Positions 45,967 through 56,974 of a DNA stretch of 64,000 nucleotides are shown in pieces. The notes below the pieces were generated by a model. It worked only from the letters and a program-made list of their open reading frames with translations. It searched no databases and was not told where the DNA came from. Position 1 is the first letter of the stretch. Every line of letters starts with the position of its first letter. Origin of the DNA: an uncultured Muribaculaceae bacterium (GTDB taxonomy: Bacteria > Bacteroidota > Bacteroidia > Bacteroidales > Muribaculaceae); assembly GCA_910584365.1 (NCBI GenBank), contig CAJUAF010000013.1:1-64000 (forward strand), written 5' to 3'. The translations under genes and the position numbers were made by a program.

Positions 45967-45974
45967 TAGTTTTG
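45967..45974 (+). promoter_or_regulatory. -7 element of the GH32-permease-fructokinase operon
   Basis: TAGTTTTG, an exact consensus, without a good -33 at 19-21 nt, as expected for an activator-dependent promoter. Confidence 0.55.
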
Positions 45975-45990
45975 CAATGTCAAAACCGAA

Positions 45991-46026
45991 AAATCCCAAT
46001 ATCAATGAAAATCCCAATATCAATGA
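45991..46026 (+). repeat. exact 18-bp tandem duplication over the GH32 start codon
   Basis: AAATCCCAATATCAATGA occurs at 45991-46008 and 46009-46026. Each copy supplies an in-frame ATG (46005 and 46023) with an identical upstream region. Confidence 0.8.
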
Positions 46027-47873
46027 AAATGACAATATTAAGGGGACTGACCCTGGGGGCGGTCCTTCTTCCGGCGGCGTCCCTGGCGGCCGACAGCGCG
46101 GCACCGGGAGTTACCGTAAATCATTTAGGAGTAAACAACACCCTGGTCAGGGTGGAGGGGGATTCCCGCTATCTTCTCATGCCCGTGCAGGAGGCAAACG
46201 AAGATGCCCGCATCAACGTCCTTGTCGACGGCAAGCTCGACCGCACGATTTTCGTGCGTCTGGCAAAGTCGAAAGTCGACTACCAGGTCCCCCTCGACCT
46301 TGAAAAATATAAAGGACATAAAGTGGTCCTGAATATTCTGACGTCCCAGGACCGGTCTTCGGTCAGGGAGGCGAGCAACGATGCCTGCTGGCAGAACTTC
46401 GCGCTGGCCGACACGTTCGACACCGTAAACCGGGAGAAATACCGTCCGGCTTTTCATCATACACCTCTGTACGGGTGGATGAACGACCCCAACGGGATGG
46501 TCTGGAAGGACGGCGTCTGGCATCTGTTCTATCAGTGGAATCCCTTCGGCTCGAAATGGCAGAACATGACCTGGGGGCACTCCACTTCGCGCGATCTTCT
46601 AAGCTGGGAACATCATCCGGCGGCAATAGAGCCCGACGGCCTGGGGACTGTCTTCTCAGGCAGCTCGGTGATTGACCGGAACAATACCGCCGGGATGGGG
46701 GAGAACGCCATCGTATCGCTATACACCTCGGCCGATGCCAGCCAGATACAGAGCCTGGCGTACAGCACCGACAACGGAGTCACTTTCCACAAATATGCCG
46801 GCAATCCGGTGATAACCCTCGACAGCGAGGCCCGCGACCCCAATATGTTCTGGCACGAACCTACGGGACAGTGGGTGCTTGCGCTGGCCCACGCTCTCGA
46901 ACACGAGATGCTCATCTATACTTCCCCCGACCTGAAGAACTGGACCCTGCGGAGCGCTTTCGGCAAGGGACTGGGTGCCCAGGACGGCGTCTGGGAATGT
47001 CCCGATCTGTTTGAACTCCCCGTGGAGGGCACGGACAGGAAGAAATGGGTCCTGCTGTGCAACCTCAATCCCGGAGGACCTTTCGGAGGAAGCGCCACGC
47101 AGTATTTCACCGGAGATTTCGACGGCGCCACCTTCACTCCCGACCGGGATTCCGAGGGGAACGTCCCCGTCAAATGGATGGACTTCGGCAAGGACCATTA
47201 CGCTACGGTCAGCTTCAGCGACGCTCCCGACGGACGGCGCACCGTGCTTGGGTGGATGAGCAACTGGCAGTATGCCGCCGAGGTGCCGACAATGCAGTTC
47301 CGCAGCGCCAACACGCTTCCCCGCGACCTGAGTCTGTTCACCGCTCCCGACGGGCAGATTTACCTGGCCTCGGCTCCCTCGCCCGAAGTTGACACGCTGC
47401 GCGGGCGCCTTGTCCGCAGCGCCGGGAAGACCTCTCTTTCGGAGCGTCCACGCGAGTACCGGCTTCCCCAGGCCAATGACGGCATCTGCGAGATTGTCGC
47501 CGAACTGGCTCCAAAGGCAGGCTCCGCAGTGACGATGACCCTATCCAATGTTCAGGGAAACAAGGTTGTCCTGACTTACGACGAAAAAGCCCGCACCCTC
47601 TCGTTCGATCGCCGCGAAAGCGGAATCACCGATTTCAGCCAGGATTTCCCGGCTGTCACAGTGGCCCCTGTCATAGGTTCCGACGCGAAACTCTCGCTGA
47701 GGATTTTCGTGGACCGTTCCTCAATCGAGGTGTTCGGCAATGACGGACGTCTTGTCATGACCAACCTGGTATTCCCCGAGTCTCCCTATACTACGCTTTC
47801 GGTATCTTCCGCCGGGAAAGCCGCGATGCAGTCCCTGGCAATCTATTCGCTCACTCCAGCCGCGAGCCGGTAA
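46023..47873 (+). CDS. GH32 fructan hydrolase (levanase/inulinase/invertase type)
   Basis: About 616 residues from ATG 46023 (MKMTILRG, good signal peptide ending LAA). An in-frame ATG at 46005, made by a tandem duplication, would add six residues. A DUF4980-like N-terminal domain (about residues 25-105) precedes a five-bladed GH32 domain with all three catalytic motifs: WMNDPNG (nucleophile Asp), ARDPN and WECPDL (acid/base Glu). The GH32 C-terminal beta-sandwich (IFVDRSSIEVFGNDG) follows. It is a functional exo-fructosidase or similar, probably periplasmic since there is no lipobox. Its complete motifs contrast with the two altered GH32-like proteins at 27-33 kb. First gene of the permease-fructokinase operon. 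Confidence 0.93.
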   Translation: MKMTILRGLTLGAVLLPAASLAADSAAPGVTVNHLGVNNTLVRVEGDSRYLLMPVQEANEDARINVLVDGKLDRTIFVRLAKSKVDYQVPLDLEKYKGHKVVLNILTSQDRSSVREASNDACWQNFALADTFDTVNREKYRPAFHHTPLYGWMNDPNGMVWKDGVWHLFYQWNPFGSKWQNMTWGHSTSRDLLSWEHHPAAIEPDGLGTVFSGSSVIDRNNTAGMGENAIVSLYTSADASQIQSLAYSTDNGVTFHKYAGNPVITLDSEARDPNMFWHEPTGQWVLALAHALEHEMLIYTSPDLKNWTLRSAFGKGLGAQDGVWECPDLFELPVEGTDRKKWVLLCNLNPGGPFGGSATQYFTGDFDGATFTPDRDSEGNVPVKWMDFGKDHYATVSFSDAPDGRRTVLGWMSNWQYAAEVPTMQFRSANTLPRDLSLFTAPDGQIYLASAPSPEVDTLRGRLVRSAGKTSLSERPREYRLPQANDGICEIVAELAPKAGSAVTMTLSNVQGNKVVLTYDEKARTLSFDRRESGITDFSQDFPAVTVAPVIGSDAKLSLRIFVDRSSIEVFGNDGRLVMTNLVFPESPYTTLSVSSAGKAAMQSLAIYSLTPAASR

Positions 47874-47920
47874 CAATTTCTGACAATCAAAACTCAAAGG
47901 CATATAAATCATTCCCTGCC

Positions 47921-49108
47921 ATGGAATCTACACAGACAATGATAACTACCCGCAAGACTTCACTGATGCAGTTTATCCCCGTGATGCTCTGCTTCTTTGC
48001 GATGGGCTTCGTCGACCTTGTCGGCACAGCCTCGAATTATGTCCAGAAAGACCTCGGCCTGACCGACGCGCAGGCCAACCTTTTCCCCTCGCTGGTGTTT
48101 TTCTGGTTCCTTATTTTCTCGGTGCCTACCGGGATGCTGATGAACCGCATCGGCCGGAAAAAGACGGTACTGATTTCCCTCGCCGTTACCGCCGTGTCGC
48201 TTATAATTCCCATGACCGGCGACGGTTACTATACGATGCTGGCCGCTTTCTCGCTCCTTGGTATCGGTAACGCCATCATGCAGACGTCACTTAACCCACT
48301 GGTAACAAACCTTATAAGCGGTGATAAACTCGCCTCGACCCTTACCTTCGGACAGTTCGTAAAGGCGATCGCCTCTTTCCTTGCCCCGATTCTGGCGGCA
48401 TGGGGCGCCGTAACCTATATGCCTACTTTCGGCCTGGGCTGGAGGGTTCTGTTCGTGATTTTCGCCGTAATCAGCTTCCTTTCCATCTCGGCGCTGGCCG
48501 CCACCCCCATCGAGGAGGAGCGCCCCGACAAGGCTTCCGGAGTAGGGGAGTGTCTGCGTCTGCTGGGACGTCCGTTCATCCTGCTCTGCTTCCTGGGCAT
48601 CATGTGTCATGTGGGGATTGATGTGGGCACCAACACCATTGCCCCGAAAATCATCATGGAGCGCCTTGCGCTTCCCCTGGAGGAAGCCGGATTCGCCACG
48701 AGCGTCTACTTCATTTTCCGTACAGCGGGGTGCTTCTCCGGAGCGTTTATCCTGCGTTCGATGTCGCCTAAGATTTTCTTCGGCATCAGTGTGCTGATGA
48801 TGCTTGCGGCCATGTGGATGCTGCTGTTCTGCGACACCCTTACGGCTATCTACGTCGGTATCGCTCTGGTAGGTTTCGGTAACTCCAATGTGTTCTCCGT
48901 AGTGTTCTCCCAGGCCCTGACGGCCGCCCCCCGCGAGAAGAACGAGGTGTCGGGTCTGATGATCATGGGACTTTTCGGGGGAACGATCTTCCCCCTGGCG
49001 ATGGGTTTCGCCGCTGATGCGGTGGGTCAGGCCGGCGCCGTGGCCGTGATGGCCGTCGGGGGTGTCTACCTGATGTACTACACACTGAAAATCAAACATA
49101 TCCGTTAA
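47921..49108 (+). CDS. MFS sugar permease, probable fructose importer
   Basis: A 395-residue inner-membrane protein with about 12 hydrophobic segments. The MFS loop motif between helices 2 and 3 is MLMNRIGRKKTVLIS. Similarity of pattern to the FHS (fucose/fructose:H+ symporter) group and its place between GH32 and fructokinase indicate fructose uptake from periplasm to cytoplasm, like the permease in the B. thetaiotaomicron fructan locus. It lies 47 nt after GH32 and 28 nt before the kinase. Confidence 0.88.
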   Translation: MESTQTMITTRKTSLMQFIPVMLCFFAMGFVDLVGTASNYVQKDLGLTDAQANLFPSLVFFWFLIFSVPTGMLMNRIGRKKTVLISLAVTAVSLIIPMTGDGYYTMLAAFSLLGIGNAIMQTSLNPLVTNLISGDKLASTLTFGQFVKAIASFLAPILAAWGAVTYMPTFGLGWRVLFVIFAVISFLSISALAATPIEEERPDKASGVGECLRLLGRPFILLCFLGIMCHVGIDVGTNTIAPKIIMERLALPLEEAGFATSVYFIFRTAGCFSGAFILRSMSPKIFFGISVLMMLAAMWMLLFCDTLTAIYVGIALVGFGNSNVFSVVFSQALTAAPREKNEVSGLMIMGLFGGTIFPLAMGFAADAVGQAGAVAVMAVGGVYLMYYTLKIKHIR

Positions 49109-49136
49109 CAATATATCACAGCAACATCATATCGTC

Positions 49137-50018
49137 ATGGAAAACAAGATAGTAGTAGGAATGGGCGAAGCCCTGTGGGACGTGCTGCCCGAAGGTAAGA
49201 AAATCGGTGGCGCTCCGGCGAATTTCGCCTATCATGTGTCGCAGTTCGGACTCCCCAGTTGCGTGGTCAGCGCCGTCGGCGACGACCTCCTCGGAAAGGA
49301 AATCCTGGAGAATTTCACCTCGAAAGGCCTGAAGTTCCATATCGACACTGTTCCATATCCCACCGGTACCGTACAGGTGGAAATCGATCAGGCCGGTATC
49401 CCCCAGTATGAGATTAAAGAGAATGTAGCCTGGGACAATATCCCCTACACCGCCTCGCTGGAGAATATCGCCTCGCGCACAGGGGCCGTATGTTTCGGCT
49501 CGCTGGCTCAGCGCAATGTCGTTTCCCGCAATACCATCAACCGCTTCCTTGACGCTATGCCCCAGGACGAGAATTCCCTGGTTGTCTTCGATGTCAACCT
49601 GCGCCAGGGTTTCTACAACAAGGAGATTCTCTGCAACTCGATGAAGCGTTGCAATATCCTGAAAATCAATGATGAAGAGCTGGTGACCGTCAGCCGTATG
49701 TTCGGCTATCCGGGCATTGATCTCCAGGACAAGTGCTGGATTCTCCTGGGTAAGTACAACCTGAAGATGCTGATTCTTACCTGCGGAATCAACGGCAGCT
49801 ATGTCTTCACTCCCGGTAATGTGTCGTTCCAGCCTACGCCGAAAGTGGAGGTTGCTGATACCGTCGGCGCCGGCGATTCCTTTACGGCAGCGTTCATCTC
49901 CTCCATTCTGCGTGGCAAATCCGTGGCCGAGGCCCATCGCCTGGCTGTCGAGACGTCGGCGTTTGTCTGCACCCGCCAGGGCGCGATGCCTATTCTCCCC
50001 GCCTCCATCACCGAGTGA
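49137..50018 (+). CDS. PfkB-family fructokinase
   Basis: A 293-residue cytoplasmic sugar kinase. The N-terminal PfkB pattern is GGAPANFAYHVSQFGLPS...VGDDLLG. The C-terminal signature DTVGAGDSFTAAF contains the catalytic Asp (GAGD). Context (fructan hydrolase and sugar permease in the same operon) makes fructose the likely substrate, giving fructose 6-phosphate for glycolysis. Last gene of the operon, followed by a strong hairpin. Confidence 0.92.
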   Translation: MENKIVVGMGEALWDVLPEGKKIGGAPANFAYHVSQFGLPSCVVSAVGDDLLGKEILENFTSKGLKFHIDTVPYPTGTVQVEIDQAGIPQYEIKENVAWDNIPYTASLENIASRTGAVCFGSLAQRNVVSRNTINRFLDAMPQDENSLVVFDVNLRQGFYNKEILCNSMKRCNILKINDEELVTVSRMFGYPGIDLQDKCWILLGKYNLKMLILTCGINGSYVFTPGNVSFQPTPKVEVADTVGAGDSFTAAFISSILRGKSVAEAHRLAVETSAFVCTRQGAMPILPASITE

Positions 50019-50089
50019 TCTCGGGATGCCCTCCCCCCTCTTCCATCTGCCATTAATAATTAACCCCGCATTTTCTCCGCGCCTTATTC

Positions 50090-50139
50090 CGCCCGGGCAA
50101 AGTCTCGACAATCCGCTTGTCGCCGACTTTGCCCGGGCG
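50090..50139 (+). terminator. terminator of the GH32-permease-fructokinase operon
   Basis: A perfect 15-bp outer stem (50090-50104 with 50125-50139) encloses an inner 6-bp stem (50106-50111 with 50117-50122). Followed by TCTCTT. Confidence 0.75.
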
Positions 50140-50259
50140 TCTCTTATCGCGTCAATCTGCGCTTCTGCGAGAGATAATTCTTTTTTTTCGTGGTTGCAGC
50201 GGGAACAAGATGACGGTGTGGAGCTGTCCTTTCGGGAGGAAAATCTGACACGGAGCGGC

Positions 50260-50306
50260 GAAAAAAGGAACCGGGGCGGCTCGCTGGATGGCGGACCGCC
50301 CCGGTT
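50260..50306 (-). terminator. rho-independent terminator of the GAPDH gene
   Basis: AACCGGGGCGG (50269-50279) pairs with CCGCCCCGGTT (50296-50306). On the minus strand it is followed by CCTTTTTTC. Confidence 0.8.
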
Positions 50307-50333
50307 GTGGGGTTATGGAGTCAGTAGGGCTGA

Positions 50334-52102
<1,769 letters not shown>

Positions 52103-52699
52103 TCAGCGGCGGGGACGCCCCCCGAAGGAGAACCCCAGGGTCACGCCGGCGCAGTTGTAACCTTTGCGGCAGACCATGGCATAGCCTGTCACACGGAAGA
52201 GATGCCAGAACTCGACTCCGATTTGCGGCATGACTACTGCGGATGTCCCTTTGGAATAATAGGACCAGTCGGCTACGGATTCATTGAAGCCCACGCCGAC
52301 GCCCAGTCCTACGAAAGGATTCACCGCGCTGCATTGCCGGAAATTGTAATGGCCGATGACGCCCAGGGAGATTGTGCGGTTACACTGTGTCCCCCTGCTG
52401 CCCCATTGTCCGATTTCCTGGCCGTCGGCATCGAAAACCGGACTCCATTGTGTCATTTCGCGCCGGGGAAAGTCCATCTGGAAAAATATTCCGCAGTCAA
52501 CCGGGGTCTGCGGGATGTTGTAACTGAGGTTCAGTCCCAGAGAGGCGCAGCATTTGCCGTCGCCGTCGTGGTAACTCCCTAACGGAAATGTCGGCCCCGC
52601 GTAGAAACCTCCCTCGAAGCGTTGCACTTCGCAGTTTTCGCCTTGCATGGGGATTGCGGCCATCGTGGCGGCCAGTAGCATAAATGTGATTCGTCTCAT
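52103..52699 (-). CDS. small outer-membrane beta-barrel-like protein, copy 1
   Basis: A 198-residue exported protein from ATG 52699 (MRRITFMLLAATMAA, signal peptide to about residue 20). It alternates short amphipathic strands and glycine/aromatic turns (GGFYAGPTFPLGSYHDG, LGLNLSYNIP, NPFVGLGVGVGFNES) and ends in VTLGFSFGGRPRR. This fits an 8-stranded barrel of the OmpA/outer-membrane beta-barrel type. Four or more Cys residues are conserved with the paralogue at 53151-53720 (roughly 60% identical by eye). No function is indicated. Part of a duplicated cassette that includes the flanking repeats. Confidence 0.7.
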   Translation of the reverse strand: MRRITFMLLAATMAAIPMQGENCEVQRFEGGFYAGPTFPLGSYHDGDGKCCASLGLNLSYNIPQTPVDCGIFFQMDFPRREMTQWSPVFDADGQEIGQWGSRGTQCNRTISLGVIGHYNFRQCSAVNPFVGLGVGVGFNESVADWSYYSKGTSAVVMPQIGVEFWHLFRVTGYAMVCRKGYNCAGVTLGFSFGGRPRR

Positions 52700-53150
52700 T
52701 GGTGTTAACAAGATGCAAGTTTGTAATATTGATTCTGACAGATGATTTTTTTTCTCGCGGAATCTTTATGTGTTAAAGTGCTTCGGCCCCTGCATTGTCT
52801 TCCGGGAGGACTCTCGCAGAAGGGGCCATTTTTATTTTCCACTATATATTTCCCACGGATTCCACGGATTAAAAGGATTCCTCACGGATTCAAAAGATTA
52901 ATATTTAAGAGGCTATGCGCCAGCAATCTGTGGAATCCCTCCGCGCAAAGCGCGTTTGTGGAATCTGCGTCTGTGTTAATCTGCGCTTCTGCGAGAAATA
53001 ATCCCTCGAAATCCATATAATCCTTTATGATTAATCCGTGTGAAATCCCTTTAATCCATGGAATCCGTGGGAAGTCCCTGTCAGAAAGGGGCATTTCCCG
53101 GGAGATTTCTCGCAGAGGTGCAGATTTATATGGCTGTCATGAGAGGAGGG
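52700..53150. repeat. non-coding region with degenerate ATCCGTGG repeats, copy 2
   Basis: About 450 bp between the two paralogous genes. 52818-52850 repeats the stretch at 51636-51670 (CATTTTTATTTTCCACTATA), and 52905-53145 repeats 51886-52100, including CCGCGCAAAGCGCGTTTGTG and the GAATCCGTGGGAAGTCCCT block. No credible gene. Confidence 0.65.
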
Positions 53151-53720
53151 TCAGCGGCGGGGACGCCCCCCGAAGGACAGGCCGAGGGTAAGACCAACGC
53201 AATTGTACCCCTGACGGCAGATTGTGGCGTAGCCGGTCAGCCGAAGCAGATGCCAGAACTCCACCCCGACCTGGGGCATAATAACTGCCGACGTACCTTT
53301 GGAGTAATGCACGCTGCGGACAACGTCATTGAAGCCCACACCGATTCCGAGTCCGGCGAAAGGATTGACGGCTTTGCATTGACGGAAGTTATAATGCCCG
53401 ATCAGACCTATCGAGAGAGTGCGGTTGTTCTGAGTTCCCTCTGACTGACAGGAACCGTCGGGCAGCGTGGTGGAAAATTTCCGTTCGACATTATCCAGTT
53501 GCATGAACACGCCGCAGTCAATCGGCGTATCAGGCAGATTATAGCTAACGGATAACCCCATGGTGACGTATGCGTTACCGCTACCTCCGCGATACCCTCC
53601 GAGAGGGTAAGTTGTTCCGGCGTAGATACCTCCCTCGACGGGCTGCACCTCGCAATCCTGGGCCGCCGTGCATAAAACACCAAGCACAGCGGCCAGCAGC
53701 ATAAATGTGATTCTTTTCAT
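53151..53720 (-). CDS. small outer-membrane beta-barrel-like protein, copy 2
   Basis: A 189-residue exported protein (MKRITFMLLAAVLGVLCTAAQ signal peptide), paralogous along its whole length to the gene at 52103-52699. They share CEVQ..EGG.YAG, LSYN.P.TP.DCG.F, N.RT.S.G.IGHYNFRQC.AVNPF.GLG.GVGFN, YSKGTSAV.MPQ.GVEFWHL and the identical C-terminus FGGRPRR. The Cys-rich barrel is unusual and may form disulphides in the periplasm or outer membrane. Role unknown. Confidence 0.7.
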   Translation of the reverse strand: MKRITFMLLAAVLGVLCTAAQDCEVQPVEGGIYAGTTYPLGGYRGGSGNAYVTMGLSVSYNLPDTPIDCGVFMQLDNVERKFSTTLPDGSCQSEGTQNNRTLSIGLIGHYNFRQCKAVNPFAGLGIGVGFNDVVRSVHYSKGTSAVIMPQVGVEFWHLLRLTGYATICRQGYNCVGLTLGLSFGGRPRR

Positions 53721-53757
53721 TATTATATGATTAAAGATTTTGTGTAAGCGATGTCAA

Positions 53758-54666
53758 TCAGAAAGACTCCTGTAAACATTTCAGGAAGAAAGGCATTGCA
53801 AAACGGGCTTTTACCCAGGCATTTTCATACCGGCCCACATACCGTATGAAAAAACTTTTGCCGAACAGATTATTACTGTATATGAAAGTCTCCCCATCGT
53901 TAAACTCCTCCAGGAATTCAAATTCAATCAGTGCCGTCTCGGGTAACAGCACCGGTTCAGAAAAAACATGACTGAAAGCGTGGTCTTTGACCTTGTCGAT
54001 GTCATACTCGATTATGAAAGACTTAACCGGTTCGGGCTGCGGTAGGTGCATCCAGCTGTCTTTTACTTTTGAACCGGCAGCATCATAGATGTTTATTCGG
54101 AATCTGATTCTTTTGACCGGATGTAATGTGGTATTTTTATCCATAATATCCGGCATGGAATCTGTTTCGGAATATATTCCTGTTTCTGTCAGCCAGGTCC
54201 GTTTCCCTGGTTTGCCTGTTTTCCAGGCAAAGCATAATCCTTTCCGAGCTTGAGGAATCAGGGGCACCACGGCCATACCTCCCGGTCCCCCTTTACCTAA
54301 AGTCAGGCTCTTTGATTTCCTGGCCGGACGCGCCTGGACTTCCTCCAATACTATGCTTTTGGGTTCCATGAAAATACGGATGGTATCTCCGGACATCAAC
54401 GGAAGTCGGACAACATTAACAGCCGTCTCATAGCCGATACAGCTTACTTTTACAGTGTCGGGATCGTGAGCGGAATCAATTCTGAAAGACGCAATGCCTT
54501 CCTGACTGGCAATTACCCCTAAACTGGCGTGTTTCAGCACCACATGGGGAAATTCCACCGGTTTGCCCGTCTCGCGGTCAAGGATTCTGAAAGGCACCTC
54601 AATTGTCTCACCACGACAAGAGATAATTGTCAGACACAGTATAAGCAGATTGCGAATGCATTTCAT
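53758..54666 (-). CDS. exported protein with carboxypeptidase-regulatory-like domain, copy A
   Basis: A 302-residue protein from ATG 54666 (MKCIRNLLILCLTIIS signal peptide; ISC could be a lipobox). Residues 20-110 are a CarboxypepD_reg-like beta-sandwich (VPFRILDRETGKPVEFPHVVLKH...VSCIGYETAVNVVRL...IVLEEVQARP). The remaining 190 residues form a second beta-rich domain shared with the gene at 54889-55839 (KSKSL.LGKG, GKRTWLTE, RIRFRINIYDA, LPETALIEFE.L..F.D.E). Function unknown; such regulatory domains often sit at the start of TonB-dependent receptors, but here no barrel follows. Confidence 0.7.
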   Translation of the reverse strand: MKCIRNLLILCLTIISCRGETIEVPFRILDRETGKPVEFPHVVLKHASLGVIASQEGIASFRIDSAHDPDTVKVSCIGYETAVNVVRLPLMSGDTIRIFMEPKSIVLEEVQARPARKSKSLTLGKGGPGGMAVVPLIPQARKGLCFAWKTGKPGKRTWLTETGIYSETDSMPDIMDKNTTLHPVKRIRFRINIYDAAGSKVKDSWMHLPQPEPVKSFIIEYDIDKVKDHAFSHVFSEPVLLPETALIEFEFLEEFNDGETFIYSNNLFGKSFFIRYVGRYENAWVKARFAMPFFLKCLQESF

Positions 54667-54728
54667 GAGTGATGGATGGTAGAACAATAGAATGAGAAGA
54701 CTCTTTGTTAATCTTACGATGGGATCTT

Positions 54729-54764
54729 TTAAATATTATTTCTCCGGGTGTTAATAATATTTAA
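54729..54764 (-). terminator. A/T-rich hairpin downstream of copy B
   Basis: TTAAATATTATT (54729-54740) pairs perfectly with AATAATATTTAA (54753-54764). It lies 125 nt after the end of the 54889-55839 gene. A possible terminator; nothing else is seen in 54667-54888. Confidence 0.45.
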
Positions 54765-54888
54765 TTCGTCGTCGCCGTTGATTGTCCTGGATGTAAATAA
54801 CTAATGAAAATGAAGTCTGATATTTCAGGCGGATTGTTCTGAATCTACATAATTGTATCTGAGTGAATAAATACTTATCGGAGTATAA

Positions 54889-55839
54889 TTAGAATTGTTC
54901 TTCAAGGAAGATGAGGGTAAAGGGGGCGGAAACGGGCATCTTTATCCATTCCGGATCGTCAATCTCGCGGATAAGAACACTTTTCGAAAATATGTTGGAT
55001 TTGTAGAAGATCGCTTCATCCTCCGGAAAATCATCGAGTTGTTCAATCTCCACCAAAGCGATTTCGGGAAGAAGCAGGGGAATGGGCAGTGTAAAAGTGA
55101 AGTGATTCTCTTCGATATGGGTGGCATCGTAGGTGAAGATAACCGGCTCGTGGAGGACGTTGCGGTAGCCCGTCATACTCCAGCCGTAATCGTTTCCCTG
55201 TTTTTCGGAAGCGTCAAAGACATTGACGCGGAAACGTACCGGGGCTGTAAGCGGGTGACGGGATTTGCGGCCCCTGGCCAGGGCAATGCTGTCGGCCTCA
55301 CGGCGCCATGTGCTGTCCTTGTACTGGAGACTCTGCACGCGGATTTCTTTCAGCCAGGTGCGTCGCCCCTTTCTCCCGGCTTCCCAGGCGACTGTCGAGC
55401 CGCGCGGCGAAAAATAAAGTGTGGTGACGATTCCCGAAGTGTGGCGTTTCCCTTTTTTCAGTGTTTTTGTTTTCCTGGGAGGAACCACCGCCACTTCCTC
55501 TAACGGGTATGTCCTGGGTGTCATGCTCAGCGACAGCGTGTCTGTAATCTCTTCGGGTCTGATAACAAAGACGGTATCGGCATATCCGATGGTTGAACAA
55601 ATCAAGGAATCCCGGATAATTCCTGCCGGGAAATGAATCTTGCCGATTCCAGCTGAATCAGTCAACAACCCTTTCCGGCTGGCACGTGCGTACATCCGGC
55701 AGAACGGAATTCCGGCATTAGTTTCGGCATCCGTCATTCTCACGGTTATCTCCCTGGAGCGGTTGTCTGTTTTTGGATAAGCTAAGGTATAAAGAGTGAT
55801 AAAGATAAGTAAGAGCGATGATATTTGTCGCGGCGTCAT
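54889..55839 (-). CDS. exported protein with carboxypeptidase-regulatory-like domain, copy B
   Basis: A 316-residue protein with signal peptide (1-22, LAYPK), paralogous to the gene at 53758-54666. The N-terminal regulatory-like domain (REITVRMTDAETNAGIPFCRMYAR...CSTIGYADTVFVI) ends at YPLEEVAVVPPRKTKTLKKGK. The C-terminal domain shares GRRTWLKEIRVQS, PVRFRVNVFDASE and LLPEIALVEIEQLDDFPEDEAIFYKSNIFSKS with the paralogue. Not recognised beyond this. Lipid anchoring is not predicted. Confidence 0.7.
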   Translation of the reverse strand: MTPRQISSLLLIFITLYTLAYPKTDNRSREITVRMTDAETNAGIPFCRMYARASRKGLLTDSAGIGKIHFPAGIIRDSLICSTIGYADTVFVIRPEEITDTLSLSMTPRTYPLEEVAVVPPRKTKTLKKGKRHTSGIVTTLYFSPRGSTVAWEAGRKGRRTWLKEIRVQSLQYKDSTWRREADSIALARGRKSRHPLTAPVRFRVNVFDASEKQGNDYGWSMTGYRNVLHEPVIFTYDATHIEENHFTFTLPIPLLLPEIALVEIEQLDDFPEDEAIFYKSNIFSKSVLIREIDDPEWIKMPVSAPFTLIFLEEQF

Positions 55840-55872
55840 AATGTTATATTTTTTTAATCAATGATTCCAAAT

Positions 55873-55925
55873 AATATATAACAGCCCTTAAAGCTAAAAA
55901 GTGACTTGAAGGACTGTTATATATT
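55873..55925 (-). terminator. 21-bp hairpin downstream of the AT-rich lipoprotein gene
   Basis: Arms 55873-55893 and 55905-55925 pair over 21 bp with two mismatches. The ends are AATATATAAC/GTTATATATT. It sits 24 nt after the stop at 55949. Confidence 0.6.
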
Positions 55926-55948
55926 CCGTTATAGATTAAGATGGATGA

Positions 55949-56890
55949 TCATTGAGAAATCATAACCAAGTCCATCCATAGATGACTACTATATATAGCT
56001 ATACAGATAGCTTTGAGTAGTTGCTCTTTCGACGAGAGGGATAGATGTGAGTTTAGGACCAATGTGATGGTTTGGGCAGAATATTCGTCAATTTCTTCTA
56101 AACTGGATAATTCTTTAATGCCTAATGTATAAGTTCGTAAAACTTCAGTGAGATTAATACGATCTGGAAAAGAACGATTAATGTTATTGTAAAATGTGTT
56201 TATATCCGTGCTATAAATGGATTCGAAACTATTCAAATAGTTTTGAAAGGTTTTATAATCATCTGTACTAAGATTACCAGATTCTATCCCATGTTTTTTT
56301 AATAATGGAGCGTCTGTCTCGATGAAGGAATCATAGGATTCATCGTAGAATTGGTTTGTCTTAATGCGATTAAGGATAAGTAAATTATGGATTTTACCAT
56401 AATTTATGTTTTTGCGGTTGTCTATGGATGGTTCTTTAGAGTATGCGTTGTAAAGGGAATCTATTTTGAGTTGTCTAGCAAAATCCACGTGTTCTATGAT
56501 GTCCCGGATGATAACGATATTTGAATCGTTATTTAAACTCATTGCCTTACAAGAGGCGGCTCTATCCCATCCGATTCTAATTCCAAAATCATGATGAGTT
56601 CCTAAATCTATAGAAAAATCAGCTTGCACTACTGTGACGATTTTGTCCCAGGCTCGTTTAAAAAAATCGAAAAAACCTCTGGAGTCCGATTGAGGATGAG
56701 ACGCGAGAAACTCATCGGTGTATGATTCAAGATCTTGCTGGAGTTGCTGAAACGCGAGTGTTTCCTGTCGTTCGATTTGGGTTTGCGGTTCATCGACGGA
56801 GTTTTGGCAGCTATAAAAGCAGATGCCGATGATTGTAATCGCCAGGCTGATGAAGCCTAAACGAAATGCTGTCAAATGTTTCTTTTTCAT
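55949..56890 (-). CDS. AT-rich lipoprotein of unknown function
   Basis: A 313-residue lipoprotein (MKKKHLTAFRLGF, hydrophobic core, lipobox FYSC). The mature part is mostly helical and polar, with no recognised domain: a helix (QETLAFQQLQQDLESYTDEFLA), a short aromatic/basic stretch (SRGFFDFFKRAWDKIVTVV), a beta-like region with HHDFGIRIGWDRAASC, and a long helical C-terminus. The gene is clearly richer in A/T than the rest of the window, including a run of TTA, AAT and ATA codons, which suggests a different origin. Last gene of the regulator/exported-protein cluster. Confidence 0.65.
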   Translation of the reverse strand: MKKKHLTAFRLGFISLAITIIGICFYSCQNSVDEPQTQIERQETLAFQQLQQDLESYTDEFLASHPQSDSRGFFDFFKRAWDKIVTVVQADFSIDLGTHHDFGIRIGWDRAASCKAMSLNNDSNIVIIRDIIEHVDFARQLKIDSLYNAYSKEPSIDNRKNINYGKIHNLLILNRIKTNQFYDESYDSFIETDAPLLKKHGIESGNLSTDDYKTFQNYLNSFESIYSTDINTFYNNINRSFPDRINLTEVLRTYTLGIKELSSLEEIDEYSAQTITLVLNSHLSLSSKEQLLKAICIAIYSSHLWMDLVMISQ

Positions 56891-56974
56891 TGGGTTGTTT
56901 AATGAGTGATTAAGCTGTTCGTATAATGTAGCTTTCCCAAAATTATGTTATTGAGAATGAAGAGGACGGAGAGC

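Larger units (their letters stand above)
50019..50333. other. intergenic region between fructokinase and GAPDH
   Basis: 315 bp with no gene. It contains two terminators (50090-50139 and 50260-50306). At 50151-50181 there is a fragment reading TCAATCTGCGCTTCTGCGAG, matching the repeats at 51.9 and 52.9 kb. Confidence 0.6.

Noticed and set aside
45977..46303. Short + strand frame (MSKPKNPNINENPNINEN) right after the GH32 -7 element
   Set aside because: Its repeats come only from the 18-bp DNA duplication, and the frame runs out of phase into the GH32 gene.
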